Assembly (NCBI RefSeq): GCF_003330765.1
Contig: NZ_CP024904.1
Coordinates: 310,001-374,000 of the forward strand
Direction: 5' to 3'
Length of the DNA stretch: 64,000 bases
Source: Burkholderia pyrrocinia
Lineage (GTDB): Bacteria; Pseudomonadota; Gammaproteobacteria; Burkholderiales; Burkholderiaceae
The notes beneath the pieces are model-generated. The model was given only the letters and a program-made list of their open reading frames with translations, did not search any database and was not told the DNA's origin. This document shows, in pieces, positions 29,470 to 39,342 of the stretch; positions within the stretch are counted from its first letter, which is position 1, and every line of letters starts with the position of its first letter. Position numbers and translations under genes: made by a program.

Positions 29470-29702
29470 GCGAGCCCACACTCGACCTGCTGTGGGCCCT
29501 TGCCTGCCGCGCCGGCGAAGTGGTCAGCCGGGAAGACCTGACGTTGCTGTTGCGCGGCATCGCGTTCGACGGCCTCGATCGCTCGATCGATGGCCGCATC
29601 TCGAAGCTGCGTCGCAAACTGTGTGACGACGCGACCGAACCGAAGCGGATCAAGACCATCCGCTCCAAGGGCTATCAGTTCAGCAAGCACGCGTGGGAAT
29701 GA
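29470..29702 (+). pseudogene. 3' fragment of an OmpR-type response regulator
   Basis: About 77 codons encode the C-terminal winged helix of an OmpR/RstA-type regulator: LDLLWALACRAGEVVSREDL, SIDGRISKLRRKLCDD, KRIKTIRSKGYQFSKHAWE and a stop. The receiver domain is absent and the frame fuses to unrelated sequence just upstream of 29470. It abuts the PGDYG fragment, so both were probably cut by one recombination event. Confidence 0.7.
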
Positions 29703-29770
29703 CGCAGCATGTGTGCCGACGTGCGGCATCGCGCGACGCGTCAAGGCCTCGCGCCGGCCGGTGCATCGGG

Positions 29771-30253
29771 TCATGTACCCGTCGTCTTCTCGCCGGGCGA
29801 GGTAACAGGCAACTGCGCATCGCGCGCGAGCCCTTGCGCGAACACCTTCAATCCTTCGAGCAACGGCGTCAGCGCATCCCACAGCGCTTCATCGTGCAGC
29901 AGCCGGTACGCGCCGCGCACGCCGGGCGCGACGTGTTCATGCTGCGACGGCTGCCATGCGCCGACATGATGCAGCGCGTCGGCGGCCGCGAACACGGCCT
30001 TGCCGAACTGCTCGGGCGGAATGCGCGACAGCGCCATCAGCAGCACCGCGAGATTCTGCATGCCGCTCTGCATGCCCGGCTTGTCGAGCGTGTCGACGAA
30101 CGTGTCGGCCAGCCGCGCATTCGCGCTGACGACCTCGTTCGCGAAATGCAGGAAGCCATGCCGGTGCAGGCTGCCGAGCAGGTGTTCGAGCGCGTCGTGC
30201 GCACTGGGCTCCGACTGCGGAGGCGTGATGTCGGGGGGCTGGCGTTCGGTCAT
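29771..30253 (-). CDS. DUF1641-like protein
   Basis: A 160-residue, mostly helical protein without membrane segments. The stretch SLHRHGFLHFANEVVSANARL and QNLAVLLMALSRIPPEQFGK resemble DUF1641 (YrhD-like) proteins, which often accompany formate dehydrogenases; none is in view. Function unknown. Confidence 0.6.
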   Translation of the reverse strand: MTERQPPDITPPQSEPSAHDALEHLLGSLHRHGFLHFANEVVSANARLADTFVDTLDKPGMQSGMQNLAVLLMALSRIPPEQFGKAVFAAADALHHVGAWQPSQHEHVAPGVRGAYRLLHDEALWDALTPLLEGLKVFAQGLARDAQLPVTSPGEKTTGT

Positions 30254-30485
30254 CTGCTGTGCTCCGGATGGGGCGCCAGGCAGCCGTCGCTCCGGCAGCC
30301 CTGCGTGCGCCGAATTCGTGTCGTTCGTCGTTCATCGAGCCGGCTGCAACCGGCTCGCAACCCGCGTTCGTCGCGCGGATGCCGTCCACTCTGCGACGCC
30401 TCGACAGAAATGACAAGCGGTTGAAAAATCGTCCGCAGTTCCCGTGCTGATCGTTCCGCAGCCGTGCTGCGCGCCCGTTCTACCG

Positions 30486-31007
30486 TCATGTCCGTCGCGA
30501 TTCGGGCGGATCGTCAGCCGAATCGCGTTCGTGATCGGCGCCCGGTTCGCTCTCCTGCGCGGCCACCCGCTTCGCCATTTCGAGGTAGGTCCGCGCCATG
30601 GCGCGCAACTCGTCCTCCGATGCGTCCTCGATCCCGATCAGCCGGTCGCTGGCTGCATGCGTGACGGCAACGAGCTCGTCGAGCTTCAGGTGCATCGCGA
30701 CGCTGTCGCGGTTCTGGTTGCGCTGCAACAGGAACACCATCAGGAACGTGATGATCGTCGTCCCGGTATTGATGACGAGTTGCCACGCATCCGAATAGTG
30801 GAAGACCGGCCCGGTGGCGAGCCACAGCACCGTGACGGCAACCGCGCTGCCGAACGCGACCGGCGAACCGGCCCATACGGTCACATGAGACGCGAAGCGC
30901 TCGAAAAGGCGCGTGACGGGATGCCGTACCGTGACCGCGCGGGGATCGGCCGAGGCCCGGTCGCCCGCGCCGGGCCGGTCGCAGGATGGATCGTTCGATT
31001 CACGCAT
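30486..31007 (-). CDS. Low-affinity iron permease-family membrane protein
   Basis: A 173-residue protein with two membrane helices (FGSAVAVTVLWLATGPVF and LVINTGTTIITFLMVFLLQ) and the QRNQNRDSVAMHLKLDELV motif typical of the Fe_permease (PF04120) family. The role in iron entry is known for the yeast member only and is uncertain in bacteria. The start at 31007 has GGAGG close upstream. Confidence 0.82.
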   Translation of the reverse strand: MRESNDPSCDRPGAGDRASADPRAVTVRHPVTRLFERFASHVTVWAGSPVAFGSAVAVTVLWLATGPVFHYSDAWQLVINTGTTIITFLMVFLLQRNQNRDSVAMHLKLDELVAVTHAASDRLIGIEDASEDELRAMARTYLEMAKRVAAQESEPGADHERDSADDPPESRRT

Positions 31008-31304
31008 GGTGCCTCCCGAGTGATGGTGGATCTCGGCGCACGCGCGGGGCCGGCCGCGAACGGCGGCACGGCGTTCGGTCCCGTATGCGGGCGTCGTCGA
31101 GCGGACGAGCATCTCGCATGCCCGGTAGCCTCGTTCATGGCCTCCATCGCATTCGGAGCATCTTGCGGTCACGCGCTTGCCTTCCGCGTTGATCCGCAGC
31201 GCCAGCTGGCGGCCGTGCGGTCGGGCAACGGCGAACGCAGCGGCAAGGGCGGGAAGGACGGCAACGGCGAATCGTAAGGAAAGCGTGCGGAACGGCGCGG
31301 CGCC

Positions 31305-33071
31305 CTAACCGATGTCGACGTCGCCCTGCAGCGCGAGCGCCGTATTCACGAGTCCGACCTGCGCGAGCGTGAACGGGAAATTCCCGCACATGCGCCGCGC
31401 CTTCACGTCGTATTCCTCCGACAGCAGCCCGACGTCGTTGCGCAAGCCGAGCAACCGCTCGAACAGCGCACGCGCGTCGTCGTCGCGCCCCTGCATCCGG
31501 TAGACCTGCGCGAGCCAGAAGCCGGCCGCGAGAAATGCGCCTTCGTCGCCTTCGCAACCGTCCGCGAAACGCGGCGGGCGATAGCGGAACGGCAAGCCGT
31601 CGTCGACCAGTTCGCGTTCGATCGCGGCGACCGTCGCGACCACGCGCGGGTCGGACGCGTCGAGCATCCCCGTGAGCGGAATCAACAGCAGGCTGATGTC
31701 GAGCCCGTCGCCGTCGAAACGGTCGACGAAGCGGCCGAGCTGCGCGTGGTAGCCGCGCGCAAGCACGTCTTCACGGACGGTATCGGCCCAACGCCGCCAC
31801 ACACCGAGCGGCGCGCGGTGGTCGAACGCGCGCGCGGAACGGTACGCGCTTTCGACGGCGGCCCACACCATCACCTTCGACGACGTGAACAGGTGCCGGC
31901 CGCTGCGCACTTCCCAGATCCCCTCGTCCGGTTCGCGCCAGATCGTCGCGAGATGCTCGATCAGCCGCCGCTCGAGCATCCATGCGTCGTCGTCGGGCGG
32001 CAGCCCGTGCCGGCGCGCCTGGTACAGCGCTGCGAGCACCTCGCCGTAAACGTCGAGCTGCTGCTGCTCGGCCGCCGCGTTGCCGAAGCGCACCGGCCGC
32101 GCGCCTTCGTAGCCGGCCAGATGAGCGGCCTCCCATTCGTCCGCGCGGCGCCCGCCGTCGGCCGCATACAGCACCTGCAGTTGCGACGGATGATCGGCGA
32201 TCGCGCGCACGAGCCAGTCACGCCAGCGTGCGGCCTCGTCACGGTAGCCGCAGCGCACGAGCGCACGCAGCGTGAAGCTCGCGTCGCGCAGCCAGCAGAA
32301 TCGGTAATCCCAGTTGCGCGCGCCGCCGAGGCACTCGGGCAGCGAACTCGTCGGCGCCGCGACGATGCCGCCCGTGCGCACGCTCGACAGCAGCTTCACC
32401 GTGATCAGCGCGCGCTCGATTGCGTCGCGATACGGCCCCTCCGCCGCATTGCAGTCGGACCACGCGCGCCAGAACGCGTGCGTGTCGCGCAGCGACGCGT
32501 ACGCATCGGGCACCGGCGGCGGCCGATCGTACGAGCGCGCGTAACCGATGCAGAAGTCGACGCGCTCGCCCGCCGCGACGCGCTGCGTGCCGACGAGCCG
32601 GTCGCTCTGCACGTCGAGCCGCGCGTCGGTGTCGAGCCACATCGCGTCGCCGCCCGTCATCATCCGCCAGCGCCGGCCGAAGCGGCGGCACCACGGCAGC
32701 GCGCGACCATAGTCGAAGCGCACGCCGAGATCGATGTCGAGTTCGACCGTCCCGCGTTCGCCGCGCACGCTGCGGATCAGGCAAGGATCGGGCGCGGCCC
32801 AGCTCATCCAGTCGATCACGACGATGCAGCCCGACGCAGTGTCGAACGTCGTTTCGAGAATCGCGGTGCCGGGCAGATAGCGGCGCGTCGCACGGGCCGA
32901 CCGATCCCGCGGCGACAGCCGGAACCGGCCGTTCTCCGGCGTGCCGACGAGTGCGGCGAAACACGGCGGCGAATCGAAGTCCGGCCAGCACAGCCAGTCG
33001 ATGCTGCCGTCGCGCGCGACGAGCGCGGCGCTGCGGCCGTCGCCGATGAGCGCGTAGTCCTCGATCCGCAT
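31305..33071 (-). CDS. Glycoside hydrolase family 15 (trehalase/glucoamylase-like)
   Basis: A 588-residue cytoplasmic enzyme. An N-terminal beta domain (YALIGDGRSAALVARDGSID, WLCWPDFDSPPCFAAL) is followed by the alpha/alpha barrel with NWDYRFCWLRDASFTLRAL, the acidic DEGIWEVR and VSGRHLFTSSKV-type region, and SEEYDVKARRMCGNFP. Known relatives are mycobacterial-type trehalases and glucoamylases, so hydrolysis of an alpha-glucoside such as trehalose is likely. It lies 5 bases after the SDR remnant, probably on the same transcript. Confidence 0.9.
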   Translation of the reverse strand: MRIEDYALIGDGRSAALVARDGSIDWLCWPDFDSPPCFAALVGTPENGRFRLSPRDRSARATRRYLPGTAILETTFDTASGCIVVIDWMSWAAPDPCLIRSVRGERGTVELDIDLGVRFDYGRALPWCRRFGRRWRMMTGGDAMWLDTDARLDVQSDRLVGTQRVAAGERVDFCIGYARSYDRPPPVPDAYASLRDTHAFWRAWSDCNAAEGPYRDAIERALITVKLLSSVRTGGIVAAPTSSLPECLGGARNWDYRFCWLRDASFTLRALVRCGYRDEAARWRDWLVRAIADHPSQLQVLYAADGGRRADEWEAAHLAGYEGARPVRFGNAAAEQQQLDVYGEVLAALYQARRHGLPPDDDAWMLERRLIEHLATIWREPDEGIWEVRSGRHLFTSSKVMVWAAVESAYRSARAFDHRAPLGVWRRWADTVREDVLARGYHAQLGRFVDRFDGDGLDISLLLIPLTGMLDASDPRVVATVAAIERELVDDGLPFRYRPPRFADGCEGDEGAFLAAGFWLAQVYRMQGRDDDARALFERLLGLRNDVGLLSEEYDVKARRMCGNFPFTLAQVGLVNTALALQGDVDIG

Positions 33072-33076
33072 CGCGC

Positions 33077-33427
33077 TCACCGGTTCCACTTGCGCGCGGC
33101 GGCGAGACCTGCCGCGAGCACGGCGACGGCCGGCTCGGAACGTTGCTGGCCGCGCACGGCCGTATGCGCGAGATCGCGGTCGAAACAGCCGGGCGTAATA
33201 CCGTTCGCGACGATCGCCGTGAGCGACGACCAGCCGACGCAGCGCTCGCGGCACGGACGACGTGCGGTGTGCACGATTGCATCGGCCGCCACCTCCGGCG
33301 CGTAGACGGGCGCCACGGGGCGCGGATCGCGCGCCAGCAGCGCGACGTTCGCACCGCGCCGCGCGAAGGCGTGGGCGGTCGCGCGGCCGACGCCGGCGCT
33401 CGCGCCCGTGATCGCGACGGTTTTCAC
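33077..33427 (-). pseudogene. SDR gene with large in-frame internal deletion
   Basis: Starts with a good ribosome site (GGGAGGG) and GTG, then VKTVAITGASAGVGRATAHAF, the SDR cofactor motif, and ANVALLARDPRP. At about residue 44 it jumps to APVYAPEVAADAIVHTARR and VGWSSLTAIVANGITPG, which normally lie some 200 residues later in this roughly 330-residue SDR family. The catalytic Ser-Tyr-Lys part is missing. Still open as 116 codons, but certainly not a working dehydrogenase. Confidence 0.72.
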
Positions 33428-33705
33428 GTTCGGACCCTCCCTTTTTAGGGTGGCTGGCATGCCGCCGCCGCTTCGCGACAGCCACACCGGAACGCGATCT
33501 GCGTAGCAAGCGGCGTGCCGTATCGCGCACCGCCCTTGCGATCGGTGCGCCAGCCGCGCTCGGGCGCCAGATTTACAACGGGCTGTAACACGCGGAACGT
33601 TGTGCACGCAACGCGCTGGTCGCATGCTTCCGCACCGGGTGCGCACGGGAATTGCTCCAGCGCGACTTGCTGTCCTCATGTCGTCGAACTCGGCAAGGAG
33701 TCGCG

Positions 33706-34740
33706 TTGCCCGTCCCGCCGCCCATGAAAGCGCGCCATGCCGCGTGCATCGCCGTGCCGGCCTGCGCCGTCGCGCCGGCCGCCGCGCGTGCGGCCGGCGA
33801 GCCGCTGCCGCTCGCGTATGTCGTGCACGCAGCCGGGCCGGCCGCGCAGCCCGTGTTCGTGCTCGGCTGGGCGCTGCTCGCGCTGTGCGCGTTCGTCTGC
33901 ATCGCGATCGCCGTGCTGCTGCTGGTCGCGCTGTTTCGCCGCCGCCCGCCCGCCGGCGGTCAGCGCGACGGCCTGATGTTCGTGGCCGTCGGCAGCGCGA
34001 TATCGATCGTGCTGCTGTTCGGCGTGCTCGTCTACATGCTGCGCGTGCTCGGCGCGGTCGCATCGCCGCCGCGACCGCCCGCGCTGACGATCGTCGTGAC
34101 CGCATACGACTGGTGGTGGGCCGCCCGCTATCCGGACAACGCGGACAGCGCGGGCGGCGCCACGTTCGTCACCGCAAACGAGCTGCATATCCCGGTGGGC
34201 GAGCCCGTCGCGATCGAGCTGAAGAGCGCCGACGTGATCCACGCGTTCTGGGTGCCGCAGCTCGCCGGCAAGACGCAGACGATTCCCGGCCAGACCAACC
34301 GGCAATGGTTGCAGGCCGACCGGCCGGGCGTCTATCGCGGGCAGTGCTCGCAATACTGCGGCGCGCAACACGCGCACATGGCATTCGAGGTCGTGGCCGA
34401 GCCGCCCGACGCGTTCCGTGCATGGCTCGCCGCGCAGCGGCAGCCGGCGCCGGCTGCCGCCACCGGCACCGAACGGCGCGGCCAGCGCGTGTTCGCCGCG
34501 CGCTGCGCGGGTTGTCACGCGGTGCGCGGCACCGACGCGACCGGCGACGCGGGCCCCGATCTCACGCACGTCGGCACGCGCCGGCTGCTCGCGGCCGGCA
34601 CGCTCGACAACACGCCTGACAACCTGCGCCGCTGGATCGCGCATGCACAGCAGATCAAGCCGCAGACGCTGATGCCGTCGATCGCGCTCGCACCGCGCGA
34701 CGCCGACGATCTCGCCGCGTATCTCGCGACGCTGCACTGA
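33706..34740 (+). CDS. coxB: Cytochrome c oxidase subunit II fused to cytochrome c
   Basis: Electron entry subunit of a haem-copper oxidase, about 344 residues. It has a signal-like N-terminus, two membrane helices (LGWALLALCAFVCIAIAVLL and AISIVLLFGVLVYML), then the CuA domain with SADVIHAFWVPQ and GQCSQYCGAQHAHM (CxxxCxxxHxxM). The usual CSE is CSQ here. The C-terminal cytochrome c domain has CAGCH and a distal Met in TLMPS. TTG at 33706 is preferred because AAGGAG ends 5 bases upstream; ATG 33724 is the alternative. It leads the oxidase operon. Confidence 0.9.
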   Translation: MPVPPPMKARHAACIAVPACAVAPAAARAAGEPLPLAYVVHAAGPAAQPVFVLGWALLALCAFVCIAIAVLLLVALFRRRPPAGGQRDGLMFVAVGSAISIVLLFGVLVYMLRVLGAVASPPRPPALTIVVTAYDWWWAARYPDNADSAGGATFVTANELHIPVGEPVAIELKSADVIHAFWVPQLAGKTQTIPGQTNRQWLQADRPGVYRGQCSQYCGAQHAHMAFEVVAEPPDAFRAWLAAQRQPAPAAATGTERRGQRVFAARCAGCHAVRGTDATGDAGPDLTHVGTRRLLAAGTLDNTPDNLRRWIAHAQQIKPQTLMPSIALAPRDADDLAAYLATLH

Positions 34741-34753
34741 ACGGAGGACGCCG

Positions 34754-37393
34754 ATGGACGTTGCCCGCGACACGCCCGTCCCGCTCAGCCGCGTGCCCGA
34801 CCTCGGCGAAGCGCCGCCGGGCTCCGCGCACGAGCGCGCGCTCGCCGGGCTGTGGGAATCGGCGCCCGGCTGGCGCGGCTGGCTCGGCACCGTCGACCAC
34901 AAGCGCATCGGGCTGCGCTACATCGTCACGGCGTTCGTGTTCCTGCTGCTCGGCGGCGTCGAGGCGCTCGTGATGCGCATCCAGCTCGCGCGGCCAAACG
35001 CGACGCTGCTCACGCCTGCTCAATACGACTCGCTATTCACGATGCACGGCGTCACGATGATCTTCCTGTACGCGCTGCCCGTGCTGTCCGGCTTCGCGAA
35101 CTACCTGTGGCCGCTGATGCTCGGCTCGCGCGACATGGCGTTCCCGCGGCTGAACGCGTTTTCGTACTGGGCGTTCCTGTTCGCCGGGCTGTTCCTGTAC
35201 GCGAGCTTTCCGCTCGGTGCGGTGCCGGACGGCGGCTGGTTCAACTACGTGCCGCTCACGTCGCTCGACTACAGCGCCGGCGCGAACATCGACATCTATG
35301 CGCTCGGGATGATCCTGCTCGGCATCTCGACGACCGGCGGCGCCGCGAACTTCGTCGTCACGCTGCTGCGGATGCGCGCGCACGGCATGTCGATCGACCG
35401 GCTGCCGATCATCGTGTGGGGCACGCTGACGGCGTCGGTCGCGAACCTCGTCGCGGTGCCGTCGGTGAGCCTCGCATTCCTGCTGCTGTGGCTCGACCGC
35501 AATGCGGGCACGCATTTCTTCGACGTCGCGCACGGCGGCCGGCCGCTGCTGTGGCAGCACCTGTTCTGGATGTTCGCGCACCCGTGGGTCTACGTGGTCG
35601 TGCTGCCCGCGATGGGCATCGTGTCGGACGCGCTGCCGACCTTCTGCCGGCGGCCGCTCGTCGCGTACGAGGCCGTCGCGGTATCGACCGTCGCGACGAT
35701 GCTGATCGGCTTCGAGGTGTGGGTCCACCACATGTTCGCGACGGGCATTGCGCCGCTCGCGCTCGCGTTCTTCGGCGCGGCGAGCATGCTGATCTCGATC
35801 CCGAGCGCGGTCGCGGTGTTTGCATGGATCGCGACGATCTGGACCGGCCGCCCCGTGTTCCGCACGCCGTTCCTGTATTTCGCGGGCTTCGTGCTGATGT
35901 TCGTGATCGGCGGCGTATCGGGCGTGATGACGGCCGCCGTGCCGCTCGACTGGCAGCTCACCGATACGTATTTCGTCGTCGCGCACCTGCATTACGTGCT
36001 GCTCGGCATCAACGTGTTCCCGGTGCTTGGCGGGATCGCGTACTGGTTCCCGAAGTTCACCGGGCGAATGATGAACGAACGGTTCGGCCACGTGACGTTC
36101 TGGGTCGTGCTGGTCGGCTTCAACCTCGGCTTCTTCCCGATGCACATCTCGGGGCTGCTCGGGATGCCGCGCCGCATCTACACGTATCCGGCGGGGATGG
36201 GCTGGGACACGTCGAACCTGCTGACGACGATCGGCTCGTTCGTGTTCGGGCTGGGCATCGTGATGTTCATCGTCAACGCGCTGGTGAGCGCCCGGCACGG
36301 CGCGCGCGCCGGCGAGAATCCGTGGGGCGCGGCCGGCCTCGAATGGTCGGTCGCGTCGCCGACGCCCGTGTACAACTTCGCGGTACTGCCGCTCGTCGCG
36401 TCGCGGCATCCGCTGTGGGAAACGCGTGACGATGCGCGGCGCACCAGCGTGCATGTCGGCTACCGGCTCGCGGACGGCCGCGAGGCGCTCGCCGTCACGC
36501 CGCTTGCGGCCATGCCGAACGCGATCCTGAAGATGCCCGACGACACCTGCGTGCCGTTCGTGCTCGCGCTGCTCGCGACCGGCGTGTTCGCGGCGATGCT
36601 GGTGCGCTCGCCCGCGCTCGTCTGCGTGGCCGTGGCCGGCTGCGCGATCGCCACCAGCGCGTGGCTGTGGCCGCGTCGCACGCTCGGGCAGCGCAGGCGA
36701 TTGCCGGCTCGCGACCTCACGCAGGCACCGGCGGCGGCGGCCGGGCCTCATCCCGACGCGCCGTCGTCGGCCACGGTGCCGCGCGGCGCGCCGACCGCAT
36801 GCGTCGAACCGCTGCCGGTCGGCAGTTGCGGCGAGCGCGCGGGCGGCTGGTGGGGCGTCGTGACGCTCGTCGTGACCGAGGCCGGGCTGTTCGGCTACCT
36901 GCTGTTCTGCTATTTCTACCTGCAGTCGCAATCGGCCGCGCCGTGGCCGCCCGAAGGGATGCCGAAGATCGGGTTCGCGGCCGGCAACACGGTCGTGCTG
37001 CTGTCGAGCAGCGTGTTCGTGTGGCTCGCCGAGCGCGCGGTGCGGGCCGGCCGGCGGCGGCGCGCGGTGGCGGCGCTCGTCGTCGCACTGGTGCTCGGCA
37101 CCGTGTTCGCACTCGTCCAGCTGCACGAATGGCGCGACCATCCGTACGGGCCAACCGCGCATCTGTACGGCAGCCTGTACTTCACGATCACCGGGTTCCA
37201 CCTCGCGCACGTCGTCGCCGGTCTCGCGATCCTCGCGCTGCTCGCCGGGTGGACGGCCGCCGGCTTCTTCGGCCGCGAGCGGCGCGTCGCGCTGACGGTC
37301 GGCGGGCTCTACTGGCATTTCGTCGACATCGTGTGGCTGTTCATCTTCACCGCGCTGTACGTGTCGCCGTACTGGCTCGGGAGCGCGGGATGA
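34754..37393 (+). CDS. Cytochrome c oxidase subunit I-III fusion
   Basis: An 879-residue fusion: subunit I (1-600) and subunit III (about 700-879). Haem and copper ligands are present: His98 (TMHGVTM), His276 and Tyr280 (HPWVY), His325/326, His411 and His413 (HLHYVL). The D-channel entrance Asp127 and Asn134 (DMAFPRLN) remain. The usual Glu in HPEVY is Trp278 with no YS alternative, and the K-channel lysine position (PTGIKVF) reads PSAVAVF. The III part keeps LVQLHEW and GFHLAHVVAG. It would pump or at least reduce O2 by an altered route. It starts 13 bases after coxB. Confidence 0.88.
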   Translation: MDVARDTPVPLSRVPDLGEAPPGSAHERALAGLWESAPGWRGWLGTVDHKRIGLRYIVTAFVFLLLGGVEALVMRIQLARPNATLLTPAQYDSLFTMHGVTMIFLYALPVLSGFANYLWPLMLGSRDMAFPRLNAFSYWAFLFAGLFLYASFPLGAVPDGGWFNYVPLTSLDYSAGANIDIYALGMILLGISTTGGAANFVVTLLRMRAHGMSIDRLPIIVWGTLTASVANLVAVPSVSLAFLLLWLDRNAGTHFFDVAHGGRPLLWQHLFWMFAHPWVYVVVLPAMGIVSDALPTFCRRPLVAYEAVAVSTVATMLIGFEVWVHHMFATGIAPLALAFFGAASMLISIPSAVAVFAWIATIWTGRPVFRTPFLYFAGFVLMFVIGGVSGVMTAAVPLDWQLTDTYFVVAHLHYVLLGINVFPVLGGIAYWFPKFTGRMMNERFGHVTFWVVLVGFNLGFFPMHISGLLGMPRRIYTYPAGMGWDTSNLLTTIGSFVFGLGIVMFIVNALVSARHGARAGENPWGAAGLEWSVASPTPVYNFAVLPLVASRHPLWETRDDARRTSVHVGYRLADGREALAVTPLAAMPNAILKMPDDTCVPFVLALLATGVFAAMLVRSPALVCVAVAGCAIATSAWLWPRRTLGQRRRLPARDLTQAPAAAAGPHPDAPSSATVPRGAPTACVEPLPVGSCGERAGGWWGVVTLVVTEAGLFGYLLFCYFYLQSQSAAPWPPEGMPKIGFAAGNTVVLLSSSVFVWLAERAVRAGRRRRAVAALVVALVLGTVFALVQLHEWRDHPYGPTAHLYGSLYFTITGFHLAHVVAGLAILALLAGWTAAGFFGRERRVALTVGGLYWHFVDIVWLFIFTALYVSPYWLGSAG

Positions 37394-37791
37394 ACGGCGC
37401 GCGACGCGCGTGGACGCCGCTGCTGGCGATCGCGGCCGGCCTCGTCGGCGCACCCGCGCTATGGTTCGCGCAGATGCTCGTGTCCGAAACGCTCGCGTCG
37501 ACCGCGTGCTACCCGCTCGGCGTCGCGCAGGCCGTGCCGCGCTGGGCGCACGTAGGCGTCTGGCTCGCGCTGATCGCCGCGTGCGCGTTCGCGCTGGCCG
37601 CGGCGTGTGCGACCTGGCTCGCGCGCGCATGGCGGCACCGGCGCGATGCCGACGCGCCCGCCGCGACGCACGACGACAGCACGCGTTTTCTTGCGCGCTG
37701 CGGCATGCTCGCCGCGCTCGGGTTCGTGACCGGTCTCGTGTTCACCGGGATCGTCACGGCTTTCGTGGGGCCTTGCAGTCCATGGCGCTGA
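37390..37791 (+). CDS. Small membrane protein of the oxidase operon
   Basis: A 133-residue protein with about four helices (TPLLAIAAGLVGAPALWFAQ, VGVWLALIAACAFALAAACA, ALGFVTGLVFTGIVTAFVG). It begins at an ATGA overlap with the I-III fusion stop and overlaps the next gene by 10 bases. I do not recognise the family. Position suggests an oxidase accessory or subunit IV-like role. Confidence 0.65.
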   Translation: MNGARRAWTPLLAIAAGLVGAPALWFAQMLVSETLASTACYPLGVAQAVPRWAHVGVWLALIAACAFALAAACATWLARAWRHRRDADAPAATHDDSTRFLARCGMLAALGFVTGLVFTGIVTAFVGPCSPWR

Positions 37792-39342
37792 TCGCGTTCG
37801 CATCGTCGTTGCACGTTCGGCGCCGCCGCGCCGGTGTCGTGCTGGCCGCTTGCATCGCGCTCGCCGGCTGCGGCCGGGCCGACGAGAGCGGCATGGCCGA
37901 CGATGCGACCGAAACGGCATCGTCGGCTTCGGTGCCGGCGGCAGAGCCCGCGTCCGACTGGCATTACGTGCGGATTCGTGAATCGGCTGCGGCGGCCGGC
38001 GCATCGATGTCGGCGCGTGCGAGCGAGGACCCGCGGCTTTCGCAACCGCGTGCCGCCGCTGCGTCCTCCGCCGCTTCCGCCGCGCCGCCGGCGACTGCTT
38101 CGGCGTCGGCAGCCCGCCGCCCGACTATCGCGGCCGCCGCCGCGGACACCGACGCCGCGACGATCGCGCGCGGCCGCTATCTCGCGCTCGCCGGCGACTG
38201 CGCGGCCTGCCACGACGCGGCCGACCACACGCCGTACGCGGGCGGCCAACCGGTGAATTCGCCGTTCGGGCCGATCTACGCGCCGAACATCACGCCGGAC
38301 CCGGCGCACGGCATCGGCCATGACACGCTGCGGCAATTCGACGATGCGCTGCGCCGCGGCGTGCGCGCGGACGGCAGCCGGCTGTATCCGGCCATGCCCT
38401 ACCCATCGTTCGCACGGCTGAGCGCCGACGACGTGCGAGCGCTGTATGCGTATTTCATGCGCGGCGTCGCGCCGTCCGCGAACGTGGTGCGTGTCACGCG
38501 CCTGCCGTTTCCGTTCGACCAGCGCTGGGCGCTCGCACTGTGGGGTTTCGCGTTCGCCAACCACGACCGGTTCGTGCCGTCGCCGTCGCGATCGCCGGAA
38601 TGGAATCGCGGCGCGTATCTGGTGCAGGGGCTCGGCCACTGCGGCGCATGCCATACGCCGCGCGGCCCGGGTTTCAACGAGCGCGGCTACGACGAGCACA
38701 GCACGGCGTTCCTGACCGGCGGCATCAACGATCACTGGTTCGCGCCGAACCTGACCGGCGCGGACACGGACGGCCTCGGCCGCTGGTCGGCCGATGACAT
38801 CGCCGCCTTCCTGAGCAGCGGCCATGCGGCGCGCGGCGCGGTGTTCGGCGCGATGGCACCCGTGGTCGGCGAGAGTACCGCGCTGCTCACCGACGCCGAT
38901 CGTTACGCGATCGCCACCTACCTGAAATCGCTGCCGGCGCGTCCGACCGCCGCGACGAATCCGCTGGGTGTCGGCACCGCGCGGCTGACGGCCGCCGGCC
39001 CGCGTCCGGAAGGCGGCCAGCAGGCGCCCGGGGCCGGTGTGTACGCCGCGTTCTGCGCGCGCTGCCACGGCGCCGACGGTGCGGGCGTACGCGATCACGG
39101 GCCGCCGCTCGCCGGGAACCCGGCCGTGCTGGCGGCCGATCCGACGAGCACAATCCGCATCGTCGTCGAAGGCGCCCGGCGGTAGCCCCGGGCCGCTGCG
39201 GCGCATGCCGGCGATGCGCGGCGTGCTGACGAGCAGCGAGATCGCGGCGGTGGTCAGCTATGTGCGCGGCGCGTGGGGGAATCGTGCCGCGCCAGTGTCG
39301 GAGCAGGAGGTCAGGCGGTTGCGGGAAGCGATTCGCAAGTAG
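37782..39342 (+). pseudogene. Tri-haem cytochrome c lipoprotein with C-terminal frameshift
   Basis: Lipoprotein signal with lipobox LAGC near residue 30, an alanine-rich linker, then three c-type haem sites: DCAACH, HCGACH and FCARCH, the layout of alcohol-dehydrogenase-type cytochrome subunits. The frame stops at 39185 after VVEGARR. The rest of the expected domain (PLRRMPAMRGVLTSSEIAAV, then VVSYVRGAWGN, stop at 39342) is in the next frame, so a one-base shift lies near 39165-39180. All three haem sites are before the break, so a shortened protein may still work. Confidence 0.72.

Noticed and set aside
35033..37630. 865-codon minus-strand reading opposite the oxidase fusion
   Set aside because: Extremely arginine/histidine-rich complement of the CoxI-III gene; no domain.
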